Of a stretch of DNA of 64,000 nucleotides, positions 44,441-52,120 are shown piece by piece; positions within the stretch are counted from its first letter, which is position 1; each line of letters opens with the position of its first letter. The translations under genes and the position numbers were made by a program. The notes below the pieces were generated by a model. It searched no databases. It was not told the DNA's origin and saw only the letters and a list, made by a program, of their open reading frames with translations. This stretch comes from Maribacter sp. 1_MG-2023 (lineage in GTDB: Bacteria; Bacteroidota; Bacteroidia; Flavobacteriales; Flavobacteriaceae), in NCBI RefSeq assembly GCF_030547005.1, contig NZ_JAUOPN010000014.1, forward strand, positions 62,001-126,000, read 5' to 3'.

Positions 44441-44464
44441 TGATCTTTCTATCGTTTATATTTG
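44433..44464 (+). promoter_or_regulatory. Candidate promoter of the AGCS symporter gene
   Basis: TTG at 44433-44435, a 21-base spacer, and TATATTTG at 44457-44464. The ATG is 65 bases downstream. The -33 part lies within the last codons of the channel gene. Confidence 0.6.
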
Positions 44465-44529
44465 ATTGCATCCATTATTTTTAGGATATTGCTAGACTAA
44501 CTAACTAATTCAAAATAAATTTTAAACTT

Positions 44530-46218
44530 ATGAAGTATAAACTTCTAACCCTGTTTACCTTTTTATTTCCCTTTTTAATTTTTTCTCAAGAAGTAGGATT
44601 AGATCAACAAATAGATCAAGCCTTCAAGCCTATTTCAGATTTCTTCTCGGCAATTATTTTCTTCAATGTTTGGCACGATCCAGATATACCATTTGTATTA
44701 GTATTATTGGTAGGTAGTGCTTTGTTTTTTACTATATATTTTGGTTTTCCTAACATTAGATTTTTCGGTAAGGCCATTAATACTGTTCGTGGTAAATATG
44801 AAGATATTGAAAAGCATGGAGCCCAGAATCTTTATGGGGAAGATGGTATAGCTCAAGGTCAAGATTTATCAAATGTTGATATTGAAGACCATCTTGTAAG
44901 TATGGAAAATGATCTTGCCGTTAGCGGTGATATCATTGATACGATTAGAGATGAAAGTACTGATGGTGAGGTAAGTCATTTTCAAGCCTTGGCAACTGCA
45001 GTTTCAGGTACTGTAGGTAATGGTAACATCGCAGGTGTTGCATTAGCAATTGCACTTGGTGGTCCAGGAGCTACTTTTTGGATGATAGTTTGCGGTCTTC
45101 TTGGTATGTCAACAAAATTTGTTGAATGTACGCTAGGTGTTCAGTATAGAGATGTAGGTGAAGATGGTACTGTTTATGGCGGTCCTATGTATTATATAAG
45201 TAAAGGTTTAAAAGAAAAAGGTTTTAAAAACTTGGGTAAGGTAGCGGCAGTTATTTTTGCAATTTTTTGTATTGGAGGATCTTTTGGAGGTGGTAACGCA
45301 GCTCAATCTAATCAAGCGACAATTGTTATCAAAGAACTTTTTAACTGGCAAAGTACTGCAGCAGGTGCAATAGTAGGTCTTGTGTTAGCTATTCTTGTTG
45401 GTGTAATTATAATTGGAGGTATAAAACGTATTGCTCAAGTAACTGAAAAAGTAGTTCCATTTATGGCTATAATGTATGTTGTTGCTTGTTTATATATTAT
45501 TTTAAGTAACTATACATTAGTGGATGACGCTATAGCTTTAATTGTAGATGAAGCATTTAAGCCAACTGCAATAGGTGTTGGTAGTCTTATAGGTGTATTG
45601 TTGGTAGGTTTTAAAAGAGCTGCTTTCTCAAATGAAGCCGGTGCAGGTTCTGCTTCAATTGCGCATTCTGCTGTTAGAACAAAATATTCTGCTTCTGAAG
45701 GTTTAGTTGCTTTATTAGAGCCGTTTATTGATACGGTTGTTATTTGCTCAATGACGGCAATAGTAATTATTATATTTAATTTTGGAGGAGCTTTCACTTA
45801 TGGTGGTGATGGTAGTGGTTCAGTTTTAATTGATGGTGTTCCTTATGAAGGTGCAGGTATTACTGCTGTAGCTTTTGCTGAATACATTCCTTACTCAAAT
45901 GTATTTTTAACAATTGCTGTGGTATTATTTGCAGTATCTACGATGATATCTTGGTCTTACTATGGCTTGCAATCTTGGAAATATTTATTTGGTAGAGGTA
46001 AAACAGCTGATATGGTTTATAAATTATTATTCTTAACGTTTATTGTTATTGGAGCAGCAGCAAGTATGAAATCTATTTGGGATTTCTCAGATGCTATGAT
46101 ATTTGCAATGGTATTCCCTAATATGGTAGGTCTATTCTTTTTATTCCCAGTGGTGAAAAAGCAATTGACTAGATACTTAGACGCTATCAAGCTAAAATAT
46201 GATGCTATAGATAATTAA
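44530..46218 (+). CDS. Alanine/glycine:cation symporter (AGCS family) with acidic insertion
   Basis: 562 residues. A cleavable-looking N-terminus (MKYKLLTLFTFLFPFLIFSQ) is followed by the AGCS transporter domain, recognised by GEVSHFQALATAVSGTVGNG, KRAAFSNEAGAGSASIAHSA and TMISWSYYGLQSWKYLFG. These proteins import alanine or glycine with Na+. Between the first membrane unit and GEVSHFQAL is an acidic insert of about 55 residues (91-145, from EDIEKHGAQN to DESTDGE), where relatives usually have a short loop. It has its own promoter. Confidence 0.9.
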   Translation: MKYKLLTLFTFLFPFLIFSQEVGLDQQIDQAFKPISDFFSAIIFFNVWHDPDIPFVLVLLVGSALFFTIYFGFPNIRFFGKAINTVRGKYEDIEKHGAQNLYGEDGIAQGQDLSNVDIEDHLVSMENDLAVSGDIIDTIRDESTDGEVSHFQALATAVSGTVGNGNIAGVALAIALGGPGATFWMIVCGLLGMSTKFVECTLGVQYRDVGEDGTVYGGPMYYISKGLKEKGFKNLGKVAAVIFAIFCIGGSFGGGNAAQSNQATIVIKELFNWQSTAAGAIVGLVLAILVGVIIIGGIKRIAQVTEKVVPFMAIMYVVACLYIILSNYTLVDDAIALIVDEAFKPTAIGVGSLIGVLLVGFKRAAFSNEAGAGSASIAHSAVRTKYSASEGLVALLEPFIDTVVICSMTAIVIIIFNFGGAFTYGGDGSGSVLIDGVPYEGAGITAVAFAEYIPYSNVFLTIAVVLFAVSTMISWSYYGLQSWKYLFGRGKTADMVYKLLFLTFIVIGAAASMKSIWDFSDAMIFAMVFPNMVGLFFLFPVVKKQLTRYLDAIKLKYDAIDN

Positions 46219-46226
46219 GTTTTAAT

Positions 46227-47096
46227 ATGACTTCATTTAAATCCCACTTTAAGTTCAATAAACAAGAACGAAGTGGGATTTTCTTTTTATTATTTTTTAT
46301 AATTAGTGTGCAGTTGGGCTATTATCTGTTTCAATCTAATACAGAGAATCAATCTTCAACATTGAAGCATGATACGGTTGTGCAGGCTGAAATAGATACC
46401 TTAAAAGCTTTAATTCTAAAAAAGGATACAGTTCATGTGTATCCATTTAACCCAAATTTCATAACCGATTTTAAGGGCTATACGCTTGGTATGTCGGTTG
46501 AGGAAATAGATAGATTACATGATTTTAGAAGGAAAGATAAATTTGTTAATTCTGTAATAGAATTTCAAAACATCACAAAAGTTTCCGATTCATTACTTAA
46601 TATAATCTCTCCATATTTTAAGTTTCCAGAGTGGACTCAAAACAGAAAGAGTAAAACTTCCAACGCATCAACCTCTAGTTATAAGGCTAAGAAAGCTATT
46701 TGGAAAGATTTGAATACAGCCACGGCAGAAGATTTAAAAAAGATTAGTGGAATAGGGGAGAAGTTATCAGCTAGAATAATAAAATTTAGAGACCGTTTGG
46801 GTGGCTTTTTAATCGACGACCAATTGTTTGATGTTTATGGTCTTGAGGCAGATGTTGTTGAAAGAGCTTTAAAACAGTTTAAGGTGATAACGAAACCGGA
46901 TATTATAAAAATAAATGTAAATACCGCAACGGCAGAAGAATTGTCTAAATTGATATATCTGCAAAAACACGTCGCTGAGAGTATAGTAAATTATCGTAAT
47001 CTCAACGGAAGTATCAATTCTTTGAACGATTTAGTAAAAGTTGAAGAATTTCCGGCAGAGCGTATTAATAGAATTGCTTTATATTTGTCATTATAA
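46227..47096 (+). CDS. Helix-hairpin-helix (ComEA-like) membrane-anchored protein
   Basis: 289 residues. One N-terminal membrane helix (about 18-33, GIFFLLFFIISVQLGYY) is followed by a charged linker, then tandem HhH units: DLNTATAEDLKKISGIGEKL and INVNTATAEELSKLIYLQKH. This resembles ComEA-type DNA-binding proteins of natural transformation, with DNA bound outside the cytoplasm. A role in DNA uptake is plausible, but no other com genes are in the window. It starts nine bases after the symporter gene. Confidence 0.82.
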   Translation: MTSFKSHFKFNKQERSGIFFLLFFIISVQLGYYLFQSNTENQSSTLKHDTVVQAEIDTLKALILKKDTVHVYPFNPNFITDFKGYTLGMSVEEIDRLHDFRRKDKFVNSVIEFQNITKVSDSLLNIISPYFKFPEWTQNRKSKTSNASTSSYKAKKAIWKDLNTATAEDLKKISGIGEKLSARIIKFRDRLGGFLIDDQLFDVYGLEADVVERALKQFKVITKPDIIKINVNTATAEELSKLIYLQKHVAESIVNYRNLNGSINSLNDLVKVEEFPAERINRIALYLSL

Positions 47097-47106
47097 AAAA
47101 AACGCT

Positions 47107-48276
47107 ATGCAGAGTATGTACTTCACAGAAGAACATCAATTATTTAGGAACAGCCTAAAAGATTTTTTACAGAAAGAAGTGGTTCCCCATATAGATAAAT
47201 GGGAAGAAACAGGAACAATAGAAAGGTTCATTTGGAAGAAATTCGGTGATATGGGCTATTTCGGTCTTTTAACTCCTGAAGAAGATGGTGGTCTTGGTCT
47301 TGATCTTTTTTATACTATTATTTTTTTAGAAGAATTACAAAAGATAAATTCTGGCGGATTCGCAGCTGCAATGTGGGCTCATGCATACTTGGCAATGACA
47401 CATTTAAATAAAGAAGCGGATTCATTTTTAAAGGAAAAGTACTTGCGACCAAGTGTTGATGGCGATAAAATTGGTTGTCTTTGTATATCTGAACCTTTTG
47501 GCGGTAGCGATGTTGCTGCGATGAGAACCACTGCTGTAAAGCAAGGTGATCATTATGTGTTAAATGGTTCAAAAACATTTATTACCAATGGTGTGTATGC
47601 CGATTATATGATTGTGGCGGCAAAAACAAATCCAGAGTTAGGTAATAAGGGTATCAGTATTTTCGCAGTAGATAGAAATAGTGAAGGCGTGACTGCAAAT
47701 AAATTGAATAAATTAGGTTGGAGAGCATCAGATACTGCCGAGTTGGCATTTGATAATGTAAAAATTCCTGCAGAGAACCTTATGGGTGATGAAAACATGG
47801 GTTTTTCATATATAATGGAGCATTTCTCATTAGAACGATTGATAATGGGTGTTAATGCTCATGCAAGGTCAGAGCATGTTTTAGACTATGCTTTAAATTA
47901 TATGTCAGAAAGAGAGGCTTTTGGTAAGTCTATCAATCAATTTCAGGCATTAAGACATAGAGTCGTGGATCTTCACGCAGATATAGATATGTGTAAAGAG
48001 TATAACTACTCTGTAGCTTATCGCTTAGATAAGGGGCAGTATGTAGTTAAAGAAGCTACAATCTCTAAATTAAAATCAACAAAGGTTGCAGACGAGGTTG
48101 CTTACGAATGTTTACAGTTTTTAGGTGGTTACGGTTATATTGAAGATTACCCTATGGCACGTAACTTTAGAGATAGTAGATTAGGACCTATTGGTGGTGG
48201 AACATCAGAAATATTGAGAGAAATTATTTCTAAAATTATTATCGATAAGAAAGAATATAAGCCAGCTACAGTATAG
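47107..48276 (+). CDS. Acyl-CoA dehydrogenase
   Basis: 389 residues, full-length FAD enzyme of fatty-acid or amino-acid breakdown. Motifs are CISEPFGGSDVAAMRTTAVK, SKTFITNGVYADYM, GWRASDTAELAFDNVKIP and YGYIEDYPMARNFRDSR. At the position where medium-chain enzymes have YEGT (catalytic Glu), this protein has GGGTSEI. The likely base is instead Glu in FSLERLIMG, as in isovaleryl-CoA and long-chain enzymes (inference). I chose the ATG at 47107 (MQSMYFTEEHQLF); a longer frame from 47041 overlaps the HhH gene. No pathway partners are adjacent. Confidence 0.9.
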   Translation: MQSMYFTEEHQLFRNSLKDFLQKEVVPHIDKWEETGTIERFIWKKFGDMGYFGLLTPEEDGGLGLDLFYTIIFLEELQKINSGGFAAAMWAHAYLAMTHLNKEADSFLKEKYLRPSVDGDKIGCLCISEPFGGSDVAAMRTTAVKQGDHYVLNGSKTFITNGVYADYMIVAAKTNPELGNKGISIFAVDRNSEGVTANKLNKLGWRASDTAELAFDNVKIPAENLMGDENMGFSYIMEHFSLERLIMGVNAHARSEHVLDYALNYMSEREAFGKSINQFQALRHRVVDLHADIDMCKEYNYSVAYRLDKGQYVVKEATISKLKSTKVADEVAYECLQFLGGYGYIEDYPMARNFRDSRLGPIGGGTSEILREIISKIIIDKKEYKPATV

Positions 48277-48312
48277 TTAGCTTAATTAAAATTTTAAAAA
48301 TCAGTTTAAAGG

Positions 48313-48342
48313 TTGCCTGTTTCAATATAGTTGTTATATTTG
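48313..48342 (+). promoter_or_regulatory. rpsU promoter (TTG-N19-TATATTTG)
   Basis: TTG at 48313-48315, exactly 19 bases, then TATATTTG at 48335-48342, a full Bacteroidota promoter. The predicted transcript would begin near 48347, about 16 bases before the Shine-Dalgarno. Confidence 0.75.
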
Positions 48343-48362
48343 CAGCCTTAATCACAAAAGAG

Positions 48363-48368
48363 AGGAGG
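48363..48368 (+). promoter_or_regulatory. Strong Shine-Dalgarno of rpsU
   Basis: AGGAGG, 8 bases before the ATG at 48377. Almost no other gene in the window has such a sequence. In Bacteroidota the ribosome hides its anti-Shine-Dalgarno in a pocket that includes protein bS21, and a strong Shine-Dalgarno on rpsU itself has been reported. That allows translation of rpsU by ribosomes lacking bS21, that is, autogenous control. Confidence 0.9.
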
Positions 48369-48376
48369 TTTAGCCC

Positions 48377-48571
48377 ATGTTAATAATACCAGTAAAAGAA
48401 GGAGAAAACATCGATAGAGCTTTAAAGCGTTTCAAACGTAAGTTCGATAAGACAGGTACAATGAGACAGTTACGTAAGCGTCAACAGTTTAATAAGCCGT
48501 CAGTTGTTCGTAGAGCACAGATACAAAAAGCAGAGTACATTCAAGGTCTTAGAGATCAAGAAGAAATCTAA
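48377..48571 (+). CDS. rpsU: 30S ribosomal protein bS21
   Basis: 64 residues, full length. The bS21 pattern is MLIIPVKEGENIDRALKRF, then KFDKTGTMRQLRKRQQF and a basic C-terminal helix. bS21 sits on the 30S platform next to the 3' end of 16S rRNA. In Bacteroidota it helps sequester the anti-Shine-Dalgarno. It has its own promoter, a strong Shine-Dalgarno and an intrinsic terminator, so it is a monocistronic, probably self-regulated unit. Confidence 0.96.
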   Translation: MLIIPVKEGENIDRALKRFKRKFDKTGTMRQLRKRQQFNKPSVVRRAQIQKAEYIQGLRDQEEI

Positions 48572-48590
48572 ATTTTGTTTTATAAAATAA

Positions 48591-48617
48591 AAATCCCGCA
48601 ATTTGCGGGATTTTTTT
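48591..48617 (+). terminator. Intrinsic terminator after rpsU
   Basis: AAATCCCGC and GCGGGATTT (48591-48599 and 48605-48613) form a 9-bp perfect stem with a 5-base loop and a T run. Confidence 0.9.
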
Positions 48618-48660
48618 TGCTCAAATCTCAACAGACCTAAAACTTTGATACCTTTAGATT

Positions 48661-49551
48661 ATGTTTTTAACAGAGTTTATTTCTTATCTAGACTTAGAGA
48701 AAAATTATTCTACGCATACTACAAAGGCGTACGAGAATGATATTCTTGAATTTAGTGCTTTCTGCTTGTCTAATTACGATTTAAGCGATATTGATATCGT
48801 GGAATATAACATTGTTCGATTTTGGATTGTTGATTTATCAGAAAGAAAAATCAACAATAGATCTATTAATAGAAAAATATCATCATTAAAAGCTTATTTC
48901 AAGTTTCTTCAAAAAATTGAGGTAACTGAAATTAATCCGTTGAGTAAGCATAGGGCGTTGAAGACAGCAAAGAAGGTTGAGATTCCTTTTTCTGAATTAG
49001 AAATGGAAAATGTGCTATCGCAAATAGAATATAAAGAAGATTTTGAGGGTATAAGAGATGAGCTGTTAATACATGTTCTTTATGTTACTGGAATGCGTAG
49101 GGCAGAGGTTATTGCTTTGAAAGTGTCAGATGTAGATTTTGAAACAATGACTATAAAAGTCTTAGGTAAGCGTAATAAAGAGAGAATTATACCTATGCTA
49201 GCTGAGACCAAAGAGAAATTTATACAATATCTATTAGATCGTAAAAGATTGAACGAGGTCGTCGACGATAAATTTATGTTCTTAACGAAATCAGGCAATA
49301 AATTGTATGAAACTCTTGTTTATAGATTAATAAAAAAGTACTTTAGAGAGGTGTCCTCAAAGGTAAAGACGAGTCCTCATATTCTTAGGCACACCTTTGC
49401 AACGCATCTTTTGAATAAGGGAGCAGATTTAAATGCTGTTAAAGAGTTGTTAGGGCATTCTAGTTTGGCGTCTACACAAGTGTATACGCATAATAGTATT
49501 GCAGAGTTGAAAAAGGTTCATGCAAAGGCTCATCCTAGGGGAAACAAATAA
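48661..49551 (+). CDS. Xer-type tyrosine recombinase
   Basis: 296 residues, XerC/XerD-like. An N-terminal SAM-like domain (FISYLDLEKNYSTHTTKAYE) precedes the catalytic domain, with the first Arg in YVTGMRRAEVIAL, the lysine in VLGKRNKERIIPM, HxxR in SPHILRHTFATHLL, the second His in LLGHSSLASTQ and the nucleophile Tyr in VYTHNS. The housekeeping context, between rpsU and hpf, suggests the chromosome-dimer resolution enzyme rather than a mobile-element integrase. It cannot be decided here whether it is XerC or XerD. Confidence 0.9.
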   Translation: MFLTEFISYLDLEKNYSTHTTKAYENDILEFSAFCLSNYDLSDIDIVEYNIVRFWIVDLSERKINNRSINRKISSLKAYFKFLQKIEVTEINPLSKHRALKTAKKVEIPFSELEMENVLSQIEYKEDFEGIRDELLIHVLYVTGMRRAEVIALKVSDVDFETMTIKVLGKRNKERIIPMLAETKEKFIQYLLDRKRLNEVVDDKFMFLTKSGNKLYETLVYRLIKKYFREVSSKVKTSPHILRHTFATHLLNKGADLNAVKELLGHSSLASTQVYTHNSIAELKKVHAKAHPRGNK

Positions 49552-49598
49552 TTATTGTAAAATCAGGCTAAATTCTTAAAGCCATAAATTTTCTGACT

Positions 49599-49901
49599 AT
49601 GAAAGTAAATACGCAATCGGTAAATTTTAATGCAGACGATAAGTTGATTAATTTTCTTCAAAATAGACTTGATAAGGTGGAAACCTTTTATTCTAAGGTA
49701 ATTAGCTCAGATGTTTACATGAAAGTTGAGAATACTAGTGCTAAAGAGAATAAAATAGTTGAGATTAAGATTACGGTTCCTAAAGATAAATTTGTAGTAA
49801 AAAAGCAATGTAAATCATTTGAAGAGGCTGTAGACTCGGCTTGTAGTTCGCTGGAACGTAGGCTAATAAAACAAAAAGAGAAATTAAGATTACAAGCTTG
49901 A
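49599..49901 (+). CDS. hpf: Ribosome hibernation factor, short HPF/RaiA type
   Basis: 100 residues. MKVNTQSVNFNADDKLINFL and the acidic/basic pattern through SFEEAVDSACSSLERRLIKQ match the ribosome-associated inhibitor family. Such short forms bind the decoding site of the 30S subunit in stationary phase. It lacks the C-terminal domain of long HPF. Confidence 0.93.
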   Translation: MKVNTQSVNFNADDKLINFLQNRLDKVETFYSKVISSDVYMKVENTSAKENKIVEIKITVPKDKFVVKKQCKSFEEAVDSACSSLERRLIKQKEKLRLQA

Positions 49902-49922
49902 TAAAAATTTTTCAAAATTTGT

Positions 49923-49952
49923 TTTGAATAAACAAAAAATACTATACATTTG
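49923..49952 (+). promoter_or_regulatory. Promoter of the tRNA-tuf cluster
   Basis: TTTG at 49923-49926, an 18-base spacer, and TACATTTG at 49945-49952. It is 52 bases upstream of the first tRNA. Just after it, GTCCG (49955-49959) can pair with CGGGC (49970-49974), followed by six T, a terminator-like hairpin close to the predicted 5' end. Confidence 0.72.
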
Positions 49953-50004
49953 CAGTCCGTTAGAAATAGCGGGCTTTTTTATGACAGAAATAGTTGTGAA
50001 ATAA

Positions 50005-50078
50005 GCCGATGTAGCTCAGCTGGCTAGAGCAGCTGATTTGTAATCAGCAGGTCGTGGGTTCGAGTCCCTCCATCGGCT
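50005..50078 (+). tRNA. tRNA-Thr (anticodon TGT)
   Basis: 74 bases. Acceptor stem GCCGATG/CATCGGC, anticodon loop with TGT after CTGATT, TTCGAGT in the T arm, and discriminator T. CCA is not encoded. Confidence 0.96.
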
Positions 50079-50105
50079 CTTAAGTTCTTTAAAATATTAG
50101 TTTGA

Positions 50106-50187
<82 letters not shown>

Positions 50188-50234
50188 CTAAACTATTTTC
50201 TAAAGAGTTTTATTGAAATATTGAAATATTATAA

Positions 50235-50307
50235 GCGGGAGTAGCTCAGTTGGTAGAGCGTCAGCCTTCCAAGCTGAATGTCGCCGGTTCGAACCCGGTC
50301 TCCCGCT
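50235..50307 (+). tRNA. tRNA-Gly (anticodon TCC)
   Basis: 73 bases. Acceptor stem GCGGGAG/CTCCCGC, anticodon loop CTTCCAA (TCC), T-arm TTCGAAC, and discriminator T. CCA is not encoded. Confidence 0.95.
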
Positions 50308-50326
50308 CTATAAATTTGACAGTAAT

Positions 50327-50350
50327 GTCATCCCTGCGAAGGCAGGAATC
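50327..50350. repeat. REP-like palindromic element inside the tRNA cluster
   Basis: The core CATCCCTGCGAAGGCAGGAA forms the hairpin CCTGC-GAAG-GCAGG. Palindromes of this kind, with CTGCGAAGGCAG at the centre, are dispersed in many bacterial genomes. Here it lies in the 71-base spacer between tRNA-Gly and tRNA-Thr. A TAAATTTG element stands just before it (50311-50318). Confidence 0.5.
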
Positions 50351-50378
50351 TATCTTTTGGGTGGGTTCAACACTTTAC

Positions 50379-50450
50379 GCCGGTGTAGCTCAGGGGTAGA
50401 GCGTTTCCTTGGTAAGGAAGAGGTCACGAGTTCAATTCTCGTCATTGGCT
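50379..50450 (+). tRNA. tRNA-Thr (anticodon GGT)
   Basis: 72 bases. Acceptor stem GCCGGTG/CATTGGC with two G-U pairs, anticodon GGT in TTCCTTGGTAAGGAA, T-arm TTCAATT, and discriminator T. CCA is not encoded. Confidence 0.94.
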
Positions 50451-50461
50451 CAATTAAGGTA

Positions 50462-50469
50462 TAAATTTG
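50462..50469 (+). promoter_or_regulatory. Candidate internal -7 element (TAAATTTG) for tuf
   Basis: Exact TAnnTTTG, 36 bases before the tuf ATG. The nearest TTG (50445-50447) is only 14 bases upstream, too close for a good -33. tuf may thus have its own start in addition to read-through from the tRNA promoter. Confidence 0.35.
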
Positions 50470-50505
50470 TACACTAATATAAACTAAGAATAAAATACAT
50501 TAAAC

Positions 50506-51693
50506 ATGGCAAAGGAAACTTTCGATCGTTCCAAACCGCACTTAAATATAGGTACTATTGGACACGTGGATCACGGTAAAACTACATTGACTGCTGCTAT
50601 TACTACTGTTTTGGCAAATGCAGGTCTTTCTGAATTGAGAAGTTTCGATTCTATCGATAACGCTCCTGAGGAAAAAGAAAGAGGTATTACAATTAATACA
50701 TCACACGTAGAGTATTCTACAGCTAATCGTCACTATGCGCACGTTGACTGTCCTGGTCACGCGGATTATGTGAAGAACATGGTTACTGGTGCTGCTCAAA
50801 TGGATGGTGCTATATTGGTTGTTGCTGCTACAGATGGTCCTATGCCACAAACTCGTGAGCATATATTATTGGGTCGTCAGGTAGGTATTCCTAGAATGGT
50901 TGTATTCATGAATAAAGTGGATATGGTTGATGATGAGGAATTGATCGAGCTTGTTGAGATGGAAGTAAGAGAATTGCTTTCTTTCTATGAGTATGATGGT
51001 GATAATGGACCTGTAATCGCTGGTTCTGCATTAGGTGCATTGAACGGTGAGCAAAAATGGGTTGATACGGTAATGGAATTGATGGAAGCTGTTGATAGCT
51101 GGATCGAATTGCCTAAGAGAGATGTTGAAAAAGATTTCTTAATGCCTGTTGAAGATGTGTTTACAATTACTGGTCGTGGTACTGTTGCAACTGGTCGTAT
51201 TGAAACTGGTGTAGCAAATACAGGTGATCCAGTTGAGATTATCGGTATGGGAGCTGAGAAATTGACTTCTACTGTTACTGGTGTTGAAATGTTCCGTAAG
51301 ATTTTGGATAGAGGTGAAGCTGGTGATAACGTAGGTATCTTGTTAAGAGGTATTGAAAAATCTCAGATTAGTAGAGGTATGGTAATCTGTAAGCCAGGTT
51401 CTGTTAAGCCGCATGCTAAGTTTGAAGCTGAGGTTTATGTATTGAAAAAAGAAGAAGGTGGTCGTCATACACCATTTCATAATAACTATCGTCCACAGTT
51501 CTATGTAAGAACTACAGATGTAACTGGTAATATTGCACTTCCTTCAGGAGTTGAAATGGTAATGCCAGGTGATAACCTTACTATTACAGTAGAGCTTATT
51601 CAGCCTATTGCTTTGAGTATCGGTCTACGTTTCGCTATACGTGAAGGTGGTAGAACAGTAGGTGCTGGTCAGGTAACTAAGATTATAGATTAA
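50506..51693 (+). CDS. tuf: Elongation factor Tu
   Basis: GTPase that delivers aminoacyl-tRNA to the ribosome. 395 residues. G motifs are [13 protein letters not shown] (P-loop), [12 protein letters not shown] and NKVD, with the effector region [12 protein letters not shown]; domains 2 and 3 follow. It lies in the typical cluster of tRNA genes, tuf, tRNA-Trp, secE and nusG. Confidence 0.98.
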   Translation: MAKETFDRSKPHLNIGTIGHVDHGKTTLTAAITTVLANAGLSELRSFDSIDNAPEEKERGITINTSHVEYSTANRHYAHVDCPGHADYVKNMVTGAAQMDGAILVVAATDGPMPQTREHILLGRQVGIPRMVVFMNKVDMVDDEELIELVEMEVRELLSFYEYDGDNGPVIAGSALGALNGEQKWVDTVMELMEAVDSWIELPKRDVEKDFLMPVEDVFTITGRGTVATGRIETGVANTGDPVEIIGMGAEKLTSTVTGVEMFRKILDRGEAGDNVGILLRGIEKSQISRGMVICKPGSVKPHAKFEAEVYVLKKEEGGRHTPFHNNYRPQFYVRTTDVTGNIALPSGVEMVMPGDNLTITVELIQPIALSIGLRFAIREGGRTVGAGQVTKIID

Positions 51694-51720
51694 TTTTAAT
51701 CTAAAAGAGTATTGTGTTTA

Positions 51721-51749
51721 AGGGTGTCTTGCTCAAGCGGGACACCTTT
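51721..51749 (+). terminator. Hairpin after tuf, possible partial terminator
   Basis: GGTGTC (51723-51728) pairs with GACACC (51741-51746), with TTT following. It stands between tuf and tRNA-Trp and may reduce read-through into secE-nusG. The T run is short, so a processing site is also possible. Confidence 0.5.
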
Positions 51750-51792
51750 ACATGCAAATAATAGAATAGGTGATTTAATAATCACTATTCAT

Positions 51793-51868
51793 ACGGGTGT
51801 AGCTCAGTTGGTAGAGCACTGGTCTCCAAAACCAGGTGTCGGGAGTTCGAGTCTCTCCTCCCGTGCCA
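51793..51868 (+). tRNA. tRNA-Trp (anticodon CCA)
   Basis: 76 bases including an encoded 3' CCA, the only one of the five tRNAs here that has it. Anticodon CCA in GGTCTCCAAAACC, T-arm TTCGAGT, discriminator G. The acceptor stem ACGGGTG/CTCCCGT has a T-T mismatch at the sixth pair. The tRNA sits between tuf and secE, as in many bacteria. Confidence 0.95.
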
Positions 51869-51923
51869 CAATAGAATTTGGAATATAGGTATCCTATTTG
51901 TTGAAATTGTAAAAAGAATTTAA

Positions 51924-52112
51924 ATGTTCACATATATAAAAGAATCCGTTGAAGAGTTAAGGAATAATGTTACTCTTCCTTCACGTGCAGAATCATCTAA
52001 CTTGATGGTTATTGTAGCTGTGTTTTCTATCCTTTTTGCTTTGGCAACTTGGGGAGTAGATACGGTCTTTAGTAAAGTGATTAAATCTTATTTCAACTTC
52101 GTTTTAAACTAG
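51924..52112 (+). CDS. secE: Preprotein translocase subunit SecE
   Basis: 62 residues, the short single-helix form. YIKESVEELRNNVTLPSRAE is the cytoplasmic amphipathic part, and MVIVAVFSILFALATWGVD the membrane helix. SecE clamps SecY in the translocon. The next gene is nusG, after eight bases. Confidence 0.95.
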   Translation: MFTYIKESVEELRNNVTLPSRAESSNLMVIVAVFSILFALATWGVDTVFSKVIKSYFNFVLN

Positions 52113-52120
52113 ATAGGACT

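Noticed and set aside
47041-47106. Upstream start of the acyl-CoA dehydrogenase
   Set aside because: It overlaps the end of the HhH gene and adds residues unlike the family; the ATG at 47107 matches the usual N-terminus.
48661-49551. Tyrosine recombinase as integrase of a mobile element
   Set aside because: No attachment-site repeats, no phage or plasmid genes nearby, and a housekeeping context between rpsU and hpf.
50379-50450. Second tRNA-Thr as a pseudogene because of G-U pairs in the acceptor stem
   Set aside because: All arms fold, the T arm is intact and the anticodon loop is normal; two G-U pairs are acceptable.
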